A stretch of 33,148 nt of DNA from Bacteroidota bacterium (GTDB taxonomy: Bacteria > Bacteroidota > Bacteroidia > AKYH767-A > OLB10). The stretch spans positions 1 through 33,148 of the forward strand of contig JAGVTU010000025.1 in assembly GCA_019136655.1 (NCBI GenBank). The letters are read 5' to 3'. Below the pieces are notes generated by a model. The model did not search any database. It was not told the origin of the DNA and was given only the letters and a program-made list of their open reading frames with translations. Position 1 is the stretch's first letter; each line of letters begins with the position of its first letter. The translations under genes were made by a program, and so were the position numbers. Shown here one piece after another: positions 17,683 to 27,068 of this stretch.

Positions 17683-20136
17683 ATGAAAATTTCATATAAC
17701 TGGCTGAAAAAATATATTGACCTCAGTCTTACACCCGATCAGATGGAGCAGTTGCTCACCGGTTGCGGACTTGAAGTAGAAGCTTATGAGGAGGTAGAAT
17801 CTGTAAAAGGAGGTTTACGTGGGTTGGTGATAGGAGAAGTTCTCGAAAAAGAAAAACATCCTGATGCCGACAGGTTAAGTATTACCAAAGTAAATGTTGG
17901 CAAGAGTCATTTGCTGCAAATAGTATGCGGTGCTGCCAATGTAGCTAAAGGTCAGAAAGTACTGGTGGCTTTGGAAGGTGCACGTCTTTATCCTTCATTT
18001 GGTGAACCTTTCGACATAAAAAACTCAAAAATCAGAGGACAGATTTCAGAAGGGATGATTTGTTCTGAAGACGAAGTAGGTCTTGGAGCATCGCATGACG
18101 GAATTATGGTGTTGGATGCTCATGCAGTTCCCGGAACACATGCAGCAGAATATTTCAAAGTGGAAGAAGATGTGATTTTTGAAATAGGACTCACCCCCAA
18201 CCGTGTGGATGCAGCATCGCATATGGGTGTTGCCCGCGATCTCGCTGCAGTAATTAACACACGCGCTGCCTTCGAAAAAGATTTCTTTCACAAACCTGTT
18301 CAGGTTATTCAGCCAACCATTTCAGAGTTAAAAATCACCAATCGTAAAAACCCTGTAACTGTTACCATTGAAAATGCCGGTGATTGTCCACGCTATAGTG
18401 GTATGAGCATCCATGGAGTGAAAATTCAGGAGTCGCCAACATGGTTGAAGAATGCATTGTTGAGTGTAGGTGTTAAACCGGTGAACAATGTTGTTGATGT
18501 CACCAACTATGTGATGTTTGAAACCGGACAGCCACTGCATGCTTTTGATGCACATAAAGTGAGAGGAAAAATTGTGGTAAAAAAACTGCAAAAACAAACT
18601 CCTTTTGTTACCCTTGACGGAACTGAAAGAAAATTAACAGGAGAAGAACTGATGATTTGCAATGAACATGAACCTATGTGCATTGCAGGTGTATTCGGAG
18701 GAATTCATTCGGGAGTGAGTAACGACACTACAGATATTTTTCTTGAAAGTGCTTACTTCAATCCTGCACTTGTGCGCAAAGCTTCCAAACAGCACATGCT
18801 CAAAACCGAATCTTCATTCCGTTTTGAAAGAGGTACTGATCCTGCCAACACTGTTTTTGCACTTAAGCGTGCAGTAACACTCATTCTGGAAATTGCAGGA
18901 GGCAGCGTAGCATCTGATATGATTGATGTTTATCCCAATCCAATAGAACCTGCAAAAACTGAAATCAGTTATGATGCAGTAAGAAAACTATCGGGACTGA
19001 ACATTACCAATGCAATGACAGATGAAATTCTGAAATATTGCGGAATGACTTTACTGAATAAAAGTGATGACAAAGTTTTAATTTCCGTTCCGACATACAA
19101 AACAGACGTTACACGACAGGCAGATGTTGTTGAAGAAATTCTCCGCACTTATGGTTATCATCATATTCCTGTGAATGAAAAATTCGGTATGGCCATTTCC
19201 AATCACAAAGCCGATATCAAACCTGCACTGCAAAAGAAAATATCACATTACCTCACTGCTCAGGGATTTTTTGAAATCATCAACAACTCGCTTTCATCTC
19301 TTGCACTTGCGCAGAAATACAATCCGGAGATTACTCCTGTAAAAATTCTGAATCCTTTGAGCAATGAACTGGATATTCTGCGGACTGACCTGTTGTTCTC
19401 CATGCTTGGAACCATGCAGTATAACAACAACCGCAAACAACAAAATTTAAAATTATTCGAATTCGGAAAAACATATTTTCATTCCGAAGGAAAAAATAAT
19501 GAAACCAACAAACTTGCAATAGCAGTCACAGGTAATCTGCATGAGTCAGACTGGCATAAGCAGGACCGCGAATCAAATTTGTTTTATCTTAAGTCTATCG
19601 TTTTAGATACACTCATTCAGATTGCACCGGTGCCTTCCGATTTTCTGAAATGGGTAATGGCCGAGCATGCTGTTTTTTCTTCTTATGCATCTCTGCAGAA
19701 CCGTCAGTCAAACATCGGTTATATGGGCATGCTGAAGAAAAATTTCCTTCGTCAGTTTGATATCAGTCATCCTGTTTTTTATGCTGAACTGGACATGGAT
19801 TTATTAATAAAACGTGCAGCGCAGTACAAACACCGTATTAAACCTGCACCACGTTTTCCGGAGGTAAAACGCGATTTATCCATGTTGCTTGATGCGCAGG
19901 TTCAATATGCCGATATGAAAGAACTTGCATTGAAACAGGAAAAAAAGTTGTTGCGCGATGTTTCTATTTTTGATGTTTATCAGGGAGATAAAATTGAAGC
20001 AGGAAAAAAATCTTATGCACTCAGTTTCATACTTCGTGATGATGAAGCCACACTCACGGACAAACAGATTGACATCATCATGCAAAAGATAGAAACAGCT
20101 TTCGAAAAAAATCTTGGTGCAGTCATCAGAAAATAA
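17683..20136 (+). CDS. pheT: Phenylalanine--tRNA ligase beta subunit
   Basis: An 817-residue subunit of the alpha2-beta2 PheRS (usual bacterial length about 800). In order it shows the N-terminal MKISYNWLKKYIDL segment, an EMAP-II-like tRNA-binding domain (about 40-150, HPDADRLSITKVNVG), the B3/4 editing domain (about 210-390, including the ALLSVGVKPVNNVVDVTNYVM stretch), B5 (about 410-480), a catalytic-like core with no active-site motifs, and a ferredoxin-fold anticodon-binding domain at about 725-816. The gene is intact. pheS is not adjacent, so the two subunits are encoded apart, as is common in this phylum. It has its own promoter box, and the next gene's ATG is one base after its TAA, so the two are probably translated together. 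Confidence 0.96.
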   Translation: MKISYNWLKKYIDLSLTPDQMEQLLTGCGLEVEAYEEVESVKGGLRGLVIGEVLEKEKHPDADRLSITKVNVGKSHLLQIVCGAANVAKGQKVLVALEGARLYPSFGEPFDIKNSKIRGQISEGMICSEDEVGLGASHDGIMVLDAHAVPGTHAAEYFKVEEDVIFEIGLTPNRVDAASHMGVARDLAAVINTRAAFEKDFFHKPVQVIQPTISELKITNRKNPVTVTIENAGDCPRYSGMSIHGVKIQESPTWLKNALLSVGVKPVNNVVDVTNYVMFETGQPLHAFDAHKVRGKIVVKKLQKQTPFVTLDGTERKLTGEELMICNEHEPMCIAGVFGGIHSGVSNDTTDIFLESAYFNPALVRKASKQHMLKTESSFRFERGTDPANTVFALKRAVTLILEIAGGSVASDMIDVYPNPIEPAKTEISYDAVRKLSGLNITNAMTDEILKYCGMTLLNKSDDKVLISVPTYKTDVTRQADVVEEILRTYGYHHIPVNEKFGMAISNHKADIKPALQKKISHYLTAQGFFEIINNSLSSLALAQKYNPEITPVKILNPLSNELDILRTDLLFSMLGTMQYNNNRKQQNLKLFEFGKTYFHSEGKNNETNKLAIAVTGNLHESDWHKQDRESNLFYLKSIVLDTLIQIAPVPSDFLKWVMAEHAVFSSYASLQNRQSNIGYMGMLKKNFLRQFDISHPVFYAELDMDLLIKRAAQYKHRIKPAPRFPEVKRDLSMLLDAQVQYADMKELALKQEKKLLRDVSIFDVYQGDKIEAGKKSYALSFILRDDEATLTDKQIDIIMQKIETAFEKNLGAVIRK

Positions 20137-20137
20137 A

Positions 20138-20920
20138 ATGGCTCTGTCGTTGCACTTTCGAAAATATGGTGACGGCACTCCGCTGTTGGTTCTGCATGGA
20201 TTATTCGGCCTTGCCGATAACTGGCAGACTTTTGCAAAGCAAATGGCTGAATCGGGTTTTGCTGTTTATGCCTTAGACTTACGCAATCATGGCAGTTCAC
20301 CGCACACTGACGAGTTCAATTATAGCTTGATGGCATCTGACATAAAGCATTTCATGCAGGAACAACAGTTGAAAAGTGCATCAGTATTAGGCCATTCAAT
20401 GGGAGGAAAAACTGCGATGCAGTTTGCACTTTCTTATCCTGATATGACGGATAAACTGATTGTAGTTGACATTGCTCCACGTTATTATCCGCCACACCAT
20501 CAAACAATTTTCAAAGCGCTGAATGCTGTTGATTTGGATACGGTGAATACACGCAGCGAAGCCGACAAAATTCTTGCAGGATATATTGATGATTTGGGAA
20601 CCAGACAGTTTTTATTAAAAAATTTATTCTGGAAAGGTGATAAACTTCAGTGGCGTTTCAATCTCTATTCACTGAATAACCATATTGAATCTGTAGGCGA
20701 AGAAATAGACGCAGATTCTAATGCTGATATGCCAACACTCTTCATCAAAGGAGAAAAATCAAATTATATTCAGCAAAACGATTATCAGGATATTTTGCGG
20801 CTATTCCCTCATGCTACTTTTGCCACAGCACCCTCTGCCGGCCACTGGGTGCATGCCGATAATCCTCAGTGGATTTTTGAAACAGTAAAAAATTTTCTGC
20901 AAAATACCAATTCCGGCTGA
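20138..20920 (+). CDS. Alpha/beta-fold hydrolase (YbfF-like esterase)
   Basis: The start ATG at 20138 follows the pheT stop by one base and gives 260 residues; a longer frame reaching into pheT is not needed. The fold is a cytoplasmic alpha/beta hydrolase with no signal peptide. The oxyanion strand is LLVLHGLFG near residue 20, the nucleophile elbow GHSMGG places Ser at about 87, and the terminal histidine is in SAGHWVHAD at about 236. DLRNHGSSPH at about 47-56 is typical of the YbfF/epoxide hydrolase-like branch. Substrate is unknown; small acyl esters or thioesters are handled by close families. Coupling to pheT may be only positional. No terminator follows before the leuS promoter box. Confidence 0.85.
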   Translation: MALSLHFRKYGDGTPLLVLHGLFGLADNWQTFAKQMAESGFAVYALDLRNHGSSPHTDEFNYSLMASDIKHFMQEQQLKSASVLGHSMGGKTAMQFALSYPDMTDKLIVVDIAPRYYPPHHQTIFKALNAVDLDTVNTRSEADKILAGYIDDLGTRQFLLKNLFWKGDKLQWRFNLYSLNNHIESVGEEIDADSNADMPTLFIKGEKSNYIQQNDYQDILRLFPHATFATAPSAGHWVHADNPQWIFETVKNFLQNTNSG

Positions 20921-20949
20921 AGCACTTACAGCACTACAGAGTTATTCCT

Positions 20950-20957
20950 TATTTTCG
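20950..20957 (+). promoter_or_regulatory. Bacteroidota -7-like box for leuS
   Basis: TATTTTCG matches TAnnTTTG except for one base, 23 nt before the leuS ATG. A short GCTC/GAGC hairpin follows it. Spacing is similar to the pheT and ettA boxes, which supports the call. Confidence 0.4.
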
Positions 20958-20980
20958 CTCGTTGAAAGAGCATTTATACA

Positions 20981-23923
20981 ATGGAATATAATTTTCGAGA
21001 AACAGAAAAGAACTGGCAGAAATACTGGGCTGACAAAAAAACTTTCCGTGCTGAAAACAATTCGTCAAAACCAAAATATTATGTGCTTGACATGTTCCCC
21101 TACCCTTCAGGTGCAGGGTTGCATGTAGGCCATCCGTTGGGATATATTGCCTCCGACATTTATGCACGCTATAAACGTTTGAAAGGTTTTAACGTGCTTC
21201 ATCCTATGGGATACGATTCATTCGGTTTACCTGCTGAACAATATGCCATTCAAACCGGACAACATCCTGCCATCACTACCGATGCCAACATTGCACGTTA
21301 TCGCGAACAGTTAGATAAAATCGGATTTTCATTCGACTGGGACAGAGAAGTGCGCACTTCCGACCCGAATTATTACCGATGGACACAGTGGATTTTTATA
21401 CAGTTATTCAACTCATGGTATAATTCTGAAACCAACAAAACGGAATCCATTGACAAACTGATTCAAAAATTCTCCTCTAAAAATACAGAACATCACATCA
21501 ACGGAAACACAAAAAAGTGGAATGAACTGAACGAAAAAGAAAAAGCTGATGTGCTGATGGATTATCGCATAGCTTATCTGGGCGAAGCATACGTTAACTG
21601 GTGTCCTGCTTTGGGAACTGTACTTGCCAATGACGAAGTGAAAGACGGAGTAAGCGAACGTGGAGGTTATCCTGTTGAACGCAAACTGATGAAACAATGG
21701 AGCATGCGCATTACTGCTTATGCCGACCGTTTGTTAAACGATTTGGAAAAAATTGACTGGAGCGATTCCATTAAAGAAGCGCAACGCAACTGGATTGGAA
21801 AAAGTGAGGGAGCTTCCTTGGAATTTAAAATTCAAAATTCAGATGATACGATTGAAGTTTTCACCACAAGACCTGATACCGTTTTCGGAATATCATTCCT
21901 GACTCTTGCTCCTGAACATGAGTTAGCTGAAAAAATTACTACCTCAGAAAAAAAGCAGGAAGTGGAAGCCTACATAGCCAAAGCCAGAAACCGCAGCGAA
22001 CGCGAGCGACAGGCTGAAGTAAATACAGTAAGCGGAGTGTTTACGGGCACGTATGCCATCCATCCGTTTACGGGAGAAGAAATACCTGTGTGGGTGGGCG
22101 ATTATGTACTTGCCGGTTACGGCACCGGTGCAGTGATGGCTGTGCCTGCACATGACGAACGTGATTTTCGTTTTGCATCTTTTTATCATCTGCCCATTAA
22201 GCAAGTAATTATTCCAACCGGTGAACATGATTTTTCGAAAACATCATGGGATGAAAAAGAAGGAACACTCATCAACTCTTCTTTTCTTGATGGATTAAAC
22301 GTAAAAGATGCAATAAAAAAATGTATTGCTGAAATTGAAAAAAGAAATCTGGGTAAAGGCAAAATCAACTACCGTCTTCGTGATGCAGTTTTCGGAAGAC
22401 AGCGCTACTGGGGTGAACCCATTCCGGTGTATTACAAAAACGGAATTGCACATACATTGCCTGAAAATAAATTACCGCTTCACCTTCCTGCCATTGATAA
22501 ATTTCTGCCAACAGAAGAAGGAGAGCCACCGTTGGCACGTTCAGACAAATGGTTTTGGAACGAAGAAACTCAGAGTGTTGACAAAACCGGTTTTCCGATA
22601 GAAACTACTACCATGCCCGGATGGGCAGGCAGCAGCTGGTATTATCTGCGATACATGGATGCACACAACAAAAAAGAATTTGCTTCTGCTGATGCACTTA
22701 ACTACTGGCAGAATGTAGATCTGTACATTGGAGGCAGTGAGCATGCAACGGGTCACTTGCTGTATGTGCGTTTCTGGACAAAAGCTTTGAAAGATCTTGG
22801 ATACATTCAAGTAGAAGAACCTGCTAAAAAACTGATTAATCAGGGAATGATTCAGGGAGTGAGTGAGAAGATTTATTGGCAAGGGAAAACTTTAAATCCT
22901 AAAGATACAGTTTCTATATCTTATCATATAGGTGGAAATAGGATTTATTTAAAAAATAATATGACCATTGTGTTACCAAAAAATGAAGCGTGTGAATCAA
23001 TATTCATAAGTGCTGATGCAATTGATTACTTAGATTCAGAAAACCTAAGTTTAATTAATGTTCCAATTAATTTGACACAAAATTCCGAGCTTGAATTAAA
23101 TGAATACAAAAATTTTAGAAATGATTTGACTCGCCCTATTTTCATTTGCAAAAACTCATATTGGTTTGAAGGTGCGTGGTACAACTTTGATGGGAATCAA
23201 ATCCAAGTTCCGTCAAAATTTTTGACAAAGCCTGAAGTAGAAAAAATGTCCAAATCAAAATGGAATGTTGTTAACCCTGATGAAGTAATTGAAAAATACG
23301 GTGCAGACTGCTTGCGCTTGTACGAAATGTTTTTGGGCCCGCTTGAGCAAAGCAAACCCTGGAACACCAATGGTATTGCAGGTGTATCAGGTTTTATCCG
23401 CAAACTGTGGAAGCTTTATCACAGCAATGATTCGTTTTATGTTTCTGATGATGCACCCACACAAGCTGAGTTAAAAACGCTTCACAAAACCATTAAAAAA
23501 GTACAGGAAGACATTGAAAAATTTTCATTTAACACTTCTGTCAGCTCCTTTATGATTTGTGTGAATGAGTTAACCGATTTGAAATGCAACAAACGTGCAA
23601 TACTGGAGCCGCTGGCAATCATCCTCTCGCCTTACGCACCACACATTGCTGAAGAGTTATGGAAACTTTGCGGTCATGAACCATCCATTGCACATGCAGA
23701 ATTTCCGGCATACAATGAAAGCTATCTTGTGGAAGACGCATTTGAATATCCCGTTTCTGTGAACGGAAAAACACGGTTTAAAATTAACCTGCCTTTGCAG
23801 ATTTCGAAAGATGAAATAGAACAGCGCGTACTTGCTGCCGAAGAAATGCAGAAGTGGACCAATGGCAGTGCACCTAAAAAAGTAATTGTAGTACCGGGAC
23901 GGATAGTGAATGTAGTAATTTAA
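20981..23923 (+). CDS. leuS: Leucine--tRNA ligase (LeuRS) with diverged leucine-specific insertion
   Basis: Class I synthetase of 980 residues, long for LeuRS (about 860 in E. coli, roughly 920-950 in many Bacteroidota). HIGH motif HVGH is at 48-51. The phylum-type insertion near 150-195 (NSETNKTESIDKLIQKFSSK) is present. The CP1 editing domain has TTRPDTVFG and GTGAVMAVPAHDERD, so post-transfer editing looks intact. The catalytic loop KMSKS is at about 755-759, followed by the anticodon-binding helices and C-terminal domain. Between GMIQG and KMSKS (residues about 627-747) the protein is unlike the usual phylum sequence, and the DNA is far more AT-rich than on either side. The frame is open throughout, and all catalytic motifs survive. 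Its stop overlaps the convergent kinase gene's stop by 4 bp. Confidence 0.95.
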   Translation: MEYNFRETEKNWQKYWADKKTFRAENNSSKPKYYVLDMFPYPSGAGLHVGHPLGYIASDIYARYKRLKGFNVLHPMGYDSFGLPAEQYAIQTGQHPAITTDANIARYREQLDKIGFSFDWDREVRTSDPNYYRWTQWIFIQLFNSWYNSETNKTESIDKLIQKFSSKNTEHHINGNTKKWNELNEKEKADVLMDYRIAYLGEAYVNWCPALGTVLANDEVKDGVSERGGYPVERKLMKQWSMRITAYADRLLNDLEKIDWSDSIKEAQRNWIGKSEGASLEFKIQNSDDTIEVFTTRPDTVFGISFLTLAPEHELAEKITTSEKKQEVEAYIAKARNRSERERQAEVNTVSGVFTGTYAIHPFTGEEIPVWVGDYVLAGYGTGAVMAVPAHDERDFRFASFYHLPIKQVIIPTGEHDFSKTSWDEKEGTLINSSFLDGLNVKDAIKKCIAEIEKRNLGKGKINYRLRDAVFGRQRYWGEPIPVYYKNGIAHTLPENKLPLHLPAIDKFLPTEEGEPPLARSDKWFWNEETQSVDKTGFPIETTTMPGWAGSSWYYLRYMDAHNKKEFASADALNYWQNVDLYIGGSEHATGHLLYVRFWTKALKDLGYIQVEEPAKKLINQGMIQGVSEKIYWQGKTLNPKDTVSISYHIGGNRIYLKNNMTIVLPKNEACESIFISADAIDYLDSENLSLINVPINLTQNSELELNEYKNFRNDLTRPIFICKNSYWFEGAWYNFDGNQIQVPSKFLTKPEVEKMSKSKWNVVNPDEVIEKYGADCLRLYEMFLGPLEQSKPWNTNGIAGVSGFIRKLWKLYHSNDSFYVSDDAPTQAELKTLHKTIKKVQEDIEKFSFNTSVSSFMICVNELTDLKCNKRAILEPLAIILSPYAPHIAEELWKLCGHEPSIAHAEFPAYNESYLVEDAFEYPVSVNGKTRFKINLPLQISKDEIEQRVLAAEEMQKWTNGSAPKKVIVVPGRIVNVVI
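22861..23220 (+). other. AT-rich compositional island inside leuS
   Basis: Hand counts of G+C per 60-base line give 14 at 22921-22980, 19 at 22981-23040, 15 at 23041-23100 and 16 at 23101-23160. The flanks have 28 at 22741-22800 and 26 at 23281-23340. Codon choice also shifts to AAA, AAT, ATT and TTA. The block encodes the leucine-specific insertion ahead of KMSKS. It may be a recombined or rapidly evolving surface module. Confidence 0.65.
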
Positions 23924-25914
23924 ACTGAAGCAGGCAGCAGAATTATAAATTCTGCATATTCATTCTCCACACTGCTGAAGGTGAGTTCTCCTCCATGCGC
24001 TTTAATAATATCTGAAGACAGGCTCAGCCCAAGTCCTGAGCCTTCGTTTGCAGATTTTGTTGTAAAAAATGGCTGAAATATTTTGTTCTTTACAGCAGGC
24101 GAAATCCCTGTTCCATTATCATGAATAATTATTTCCACAGCAGGTTGCTTCAGGCTGCTCTCTGCTTTCATTTTCGTTTGAATGGACAATAGCGGTTTGT
24201 AACCGTGCGTTGTGGCTGATTTTTGCCGGGTTGAAAAGAATGCATTGTTGAGCAGATTTAATAATACCATTGAAATTTCCTGAGTAACAGCCATCACTTC
24301 GCCAATGCCGTTATCGTAACTTTTCTTAATGTCGCACTGAAAGCCCGGATAGGATGAAACCATGTTGGTGTATGCCATTTCAATGGCATCTTCGCAAATT
24401 CGGTTGACATTGGTGGGTTGCCTGGTCAGATTTTCACTTCTGCCAAGCTGCATCATCTTACTTAATATCTTATTTGCACGCTCTGTATGATTTCTGATGA
24501 TACCCAGATTTCCTTTAAGCTGCTGTTGAATTTCTTCTTTTTCTTTTGCATCCGAAGCACTCTCCATTTCCTGCAGCAGTTCATTGGATAAGAGAGAAAA
24601 ATTAGCAACAAAATTCAGTGGATTTTTAAGCTCATGCGCAATCCCTGCAGTGAACTGTGCAAGCGATGCATTTTTCTCCTGAAGAATCAGTTGCTGTTGC
24701 GTTCTCTTCAAATCGGAATACGCTTGCTGCAATTCCATTCTGCTTTTTCGCTGCTGACGATTATTTCTGATTAGCACCACTATCAGCAAAGCAAGCAATA
24801 ATGCACCCGCAACAAATGCTTCAATAATTATTTTTTGTTTATTGATTTCCTGTTCAGCAATCTCTCTTTGTCTTTTTTGCTCCAGTTGTTCTTCAGCAAT
24901 TTTTTTCTCATAATCATGCTTCACCCTTTCAGCAACAATAACACGTTGCACATTCTCATCCGAAAGCACTTCCTTCAAACTGTCGTACATCATCAAATGC
25001 GAATAAGCATCCTGATATCTTCCACTTGCATTATAAATTTCAGATAAGAGATATTCTGCTGATGCAATTTCTGAAGGCATTCCTTCACTTTTTGCACAGG
25101 TAAGTGCATCTCCGGCATATTTCAGCGCTGCATCTGTTTTTCCCTGCTTAAAATAAACTCTTCCAATATTAATCAGGATAATACTTTTTATAGGGTCGTT
25201 GTGAATGATGTTTATTTTATAAGCTTCATTAAATAGTTTCAGAGCTGAGTCCAACTTGTTTTCCTGATACAAAATAGCACCAAGATTGACCATGGTTTTA
25301 AGCCGGCTCAGGCTGTCACCTGTGGTTTCAAACATTTTCATACTCTGCTGAAAATATTCCTTGGCTTTTTCGTTGTCCTTTTTTCTGAGAGCAATCATTC
25401 CCAAATAATTTCTGCTCACAGCCAGATTAAGACTGTCATTCAGCTTCTCTGAAAGCTTTGCACTTTTTTCAAAAAAGGATTTGGCCAGATCAAACTCTTC
25501 CAAATCAAAATACAATGATGCAAGATTGTGATATGTTTCTGACAATGCTGCATCATCACCTGTCTCTTCTCTTATTTTCAGGCTTTGCATAAACATTTCA
25601 TGTGCTGCACTTCTGTTTCCTGTAAGGTTGTTATACACTCCCATATTATTCAAAGCAGCACTCAATCCTTTCTTACCCGCTTTTCTTATTACAGAATCCG
25701 GATTGGCAGCAATTTTCAAAGCAAGCTCATAAGCCTGCTTCGCATAGTCGGGCCATACATTAAAATCGTCAGCGTTTTCGGTAAGTTCATTCAGTATGCG
25801 CAACTTTGTTGTGTCAGCAGAAGCATTTTTTAACTGCTCCTTCAACAAATCCAACTGCTGTGCATTGGATGCAATCACTCCAAACAATATAATAACAAGC
25901 AGCAGTTTTTTCAT
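23920..25914 (-). CDS. TPR-containing membrane sensor histidine kinase
   Basis: The chosen ATG at 25914 gives 664 residues beginning MKKLLLVIILFGV; a start six codons earlier is possible. In order: signal peptide (about 1-19), roughly six TPR units (about 45-310) placed in the periplasm, a charged coiled coil (about 320-360), one membrane helix (about 362-385), a second coiled coil, the phospho-acceptor domain with His427 in IAHELKNP, and an ATPase domain with N-box LNLLNNAFFS, G1 HDNGTGIS and G2 GSGLGLSLS. All catalytic boxes are present. It has no receiver domain of its own. It is the last gene of the minus-strand run behind a lipoprotein, a membrane receiver and an Hpt protein, suggesting a shared phosphorelay. 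Signal is unknown. Confidence 0.9.
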   Translation of the reverse strand: MKKLLLVIILFGVIASNAQQLDLLKEQLKNASADTTKLRILNELTENADDFNVWPDYAKQAYELALKIAANPDSVIRKAGKKGLSAALNNMGVYNNLTGNRSAAHEMFMQSLKIREETGDDAALSETYHNLASLYFDLEEFDLAKSFFEKSAKLSEKLNDSLNLAVSRNYLGMIALRKKDNEKAKEYFQQSMKMFETTGDSLSRLKTMVNLGAILYQENKLDSALKLFNEAYKINIIHNDPIKSIILINIGRVYFKQGKTDAALKYAGDALTCAKSEGMPSEIASAEYLLSEIYNASGRYQDAYSHLMMYDSLKEVLSDENVQRVIVAERVKHDYEKKIAEEQLEQKRQREIAEQEINKQKIIIEAFVAGALLLALLIVVLIRNNRQQRKSRMELQQAYSDLKRTQQQLILQEKNASLAQFTAGIAHELKNPLNFVANFSLLSNELLQEMESASDAKEKEEIQQQLKGNLGIIRNHTERANKILSKMMQLGRSENLTRQPTNVNRICEDAIEMAYTNMVSSYPGFQCDIKKSYDNGIGEVMAVTQEISMVLLNLLNNAFFSTRQKSATTHGYKPLLSIQTKMKAESSLKQPAVEIIIHDNGTGISPAVKNKIFQPFFTTKSANEGSGLGLSLSSDIIKAHGGELTFSSVENEYAEFIILLPASV

Positions 25915-25983
25915 CTGAACTTTCAATTCCAATCTTTGCAGATTAACACTCAGCTATCAAATCTGATCAGCTTTCAGTTAATA

Positions 25984-26502
25984 CTAATGAGTTATCACAA
26001 AAGGCTCTGAAGTAACTGTATTACTCTCATGCAACGCACGGTCCACAATATACACCTCCACGCGAAATGTATCGGCAACACCATTTGTAACAGGGCTCAA
26101 AAAGTTTTTTATATCAACAGTTATGTCACCTTTGATATTTTTATTCCGTTGTTTAGGAGTAAGCAATGGCAGGCGATAATAATAGGGCACAGCAAAATTT
26201 ATTATTGCCCAGCTGCCGTTGGTCATTTGCGAAAATGTACAGAAATAATTGTGGTAATACTTACTGTCCTTATCATAAGGAGCTAACGTATCAGCATCAG
26301 AAAGTCCAAGGTCGCCATCACCATCGGTATAACCGGTTATGATGTGAAAACTGTTCTTTTCATATTGGTCAATGGAAATACTCGTTAACACCGGTTCTAT
26401 TGGAAACTTTTCTTCTTTTCGGCAAGAACTGAACAGGATTATTGACAATAAAAAGACGCAAGATAATTTCAAAGCAGCGGAAAATAAACGAATCATGGAC
26501 AT
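25984..26502 (-). CDS. Small lipoprotein
   Basis: A 172-residue protein with a lipoprotein signal peptide: hydrophobic segment about 10-23 and lipobox LFSSC with the lipidated Cys at residue 27. The next residues (RKEEK) carry no obvious retention signal. A GYTDGDGDLGLSDAD segment at about 57-71 looks like a calcium-loop or small Asp-rich motif found in Bacteroidota lipoproteins of unassigned function. The rest seems beta-rich. An alternative start is the ATG two codons in. It lies 12 bp after the receiver gene and 69 bp before the kinase gene, so it could be a sensory or accessory subunit of that system. I do not recognise a named family. Confidence 0.75.
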   Translation of the reverse strand: MSMIRLFSAALKLSCVFLLSIILFSSCRKEEKFPIEPVLTSISIDQYEKNSFHIITGYTDGDGDLGLSDADTLAPYDKDSKYYHNYFCTFSQMTNGSWAIINFAVPYYYRLPLLTPKQRNKNIKGDITVDIKNFLSPVTNGVADTFRVEVYIVDRALHESNTVTSEPFVITH

Positions 26503-26514
26503 GATGAAAAAATT

Positions 26515-27033
26515 TTATATCCAGCCTGCTCTGTCAGAAATCAGTCCTTTTGATTTCAGATAAATGACCAGAATAATCATAAGTAGCAAAGCTACTCCGA
26601 AAGCAATGGTAAGTATGCGATAAAATCCTGCATCTCTTTTTAGTTTGGCTAATTTGTACAGGTTAAAAACGGCTTTCTCTGCACGGTAAAAAGCACTTTC
26701 ACCCTTTACAATATAATCAAATGCACCATACTTCATGGTATCAACTGCAACTTCAATTTTATCCTGTCCTGAAAGCATAACCACTTCCCCGTTTGGGTTC
26801 TTCTCTTTTAACTCTCTTAACACTTCCAACCCATCCATTGCATTGGTGTTTTTGTTGCTCAGGTTATAATCCAGAAATACTATATCAGGTGCTTTGTCAA
26901 TTTGTGCAAGACATTCCTCTCCGTTTGAAAATGTATATATGTTAAAATTTGACATGGCCGAAAGATGATCTTTAAGCATATCGAGCTGCATAGGGTCATC
27001 ATCAACGATGAATATTAGTGTGTTCTTTGACAT
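26515..27033 (-). CDS. Receiver-domain protein with C-terminal membrane anchor
   Basis: A 172-residue protein whose first 125 residues are a CheY-like receiver. The acidic pocket is D11-D13 (IVDDDP), the phospho-acceptor is Asp55 in FLDYNL, the switch Ser is at 88 (MLSGQ) and the conserved Lys is at 110 (YIVKG). A short basic linker follows. A single hydrophobic helix (about 138-159, ILTIAFGVALLLMIILVIYL) lies close to the C-terminus, with a 13-residue tail. There is no DNA-binding or enzymatic output domain. This places the receiver on the cytoplasmic face of the membrane. Neighbours are Hpt (35 bp upstream) and lipoprotein (12 bp downstream). It may be a phosphate carrier between the TPR kinase and Hpt, or a membrane-localised regulator. 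Confidence 0.88.
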   Translation of the reverse strand: MSKNTLIFIVDDDPMQLDMLKDHLSAMSNFNIYTFSNGEECLAQIDKAPDIVFLDYNLSNKNTNAMDGLEVLRELKEKNPNGEVVMLSGQDKIEVAVDTMKYGAFDYIVKGESAFYRAEKAVFNLYKLAKLKRDAGFYRILTIAFGVALLLMIILVIYLKSKGLISDRAGWI

Positions 27034-27068
27034 ATTTTAGTTTGAGAAATATTTTACAAGTTTACAAA

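Noticed and set aside
20114..20137. Longer hydrolase start overlapping pheT
   Set aside because: The ATG at 20138 is one base after the pheT stop and gives a complete alpha/beta hydrolase; the extension adds only non-conserved residues.
20981..23923. Possible frameshift or inserted element in leuS
   Set aside because: The reading frame remains open through the AT-rich block and KMSKS follows in frame, so the gene is intact. No terminal repeats or target duplications were seen at the block edges.
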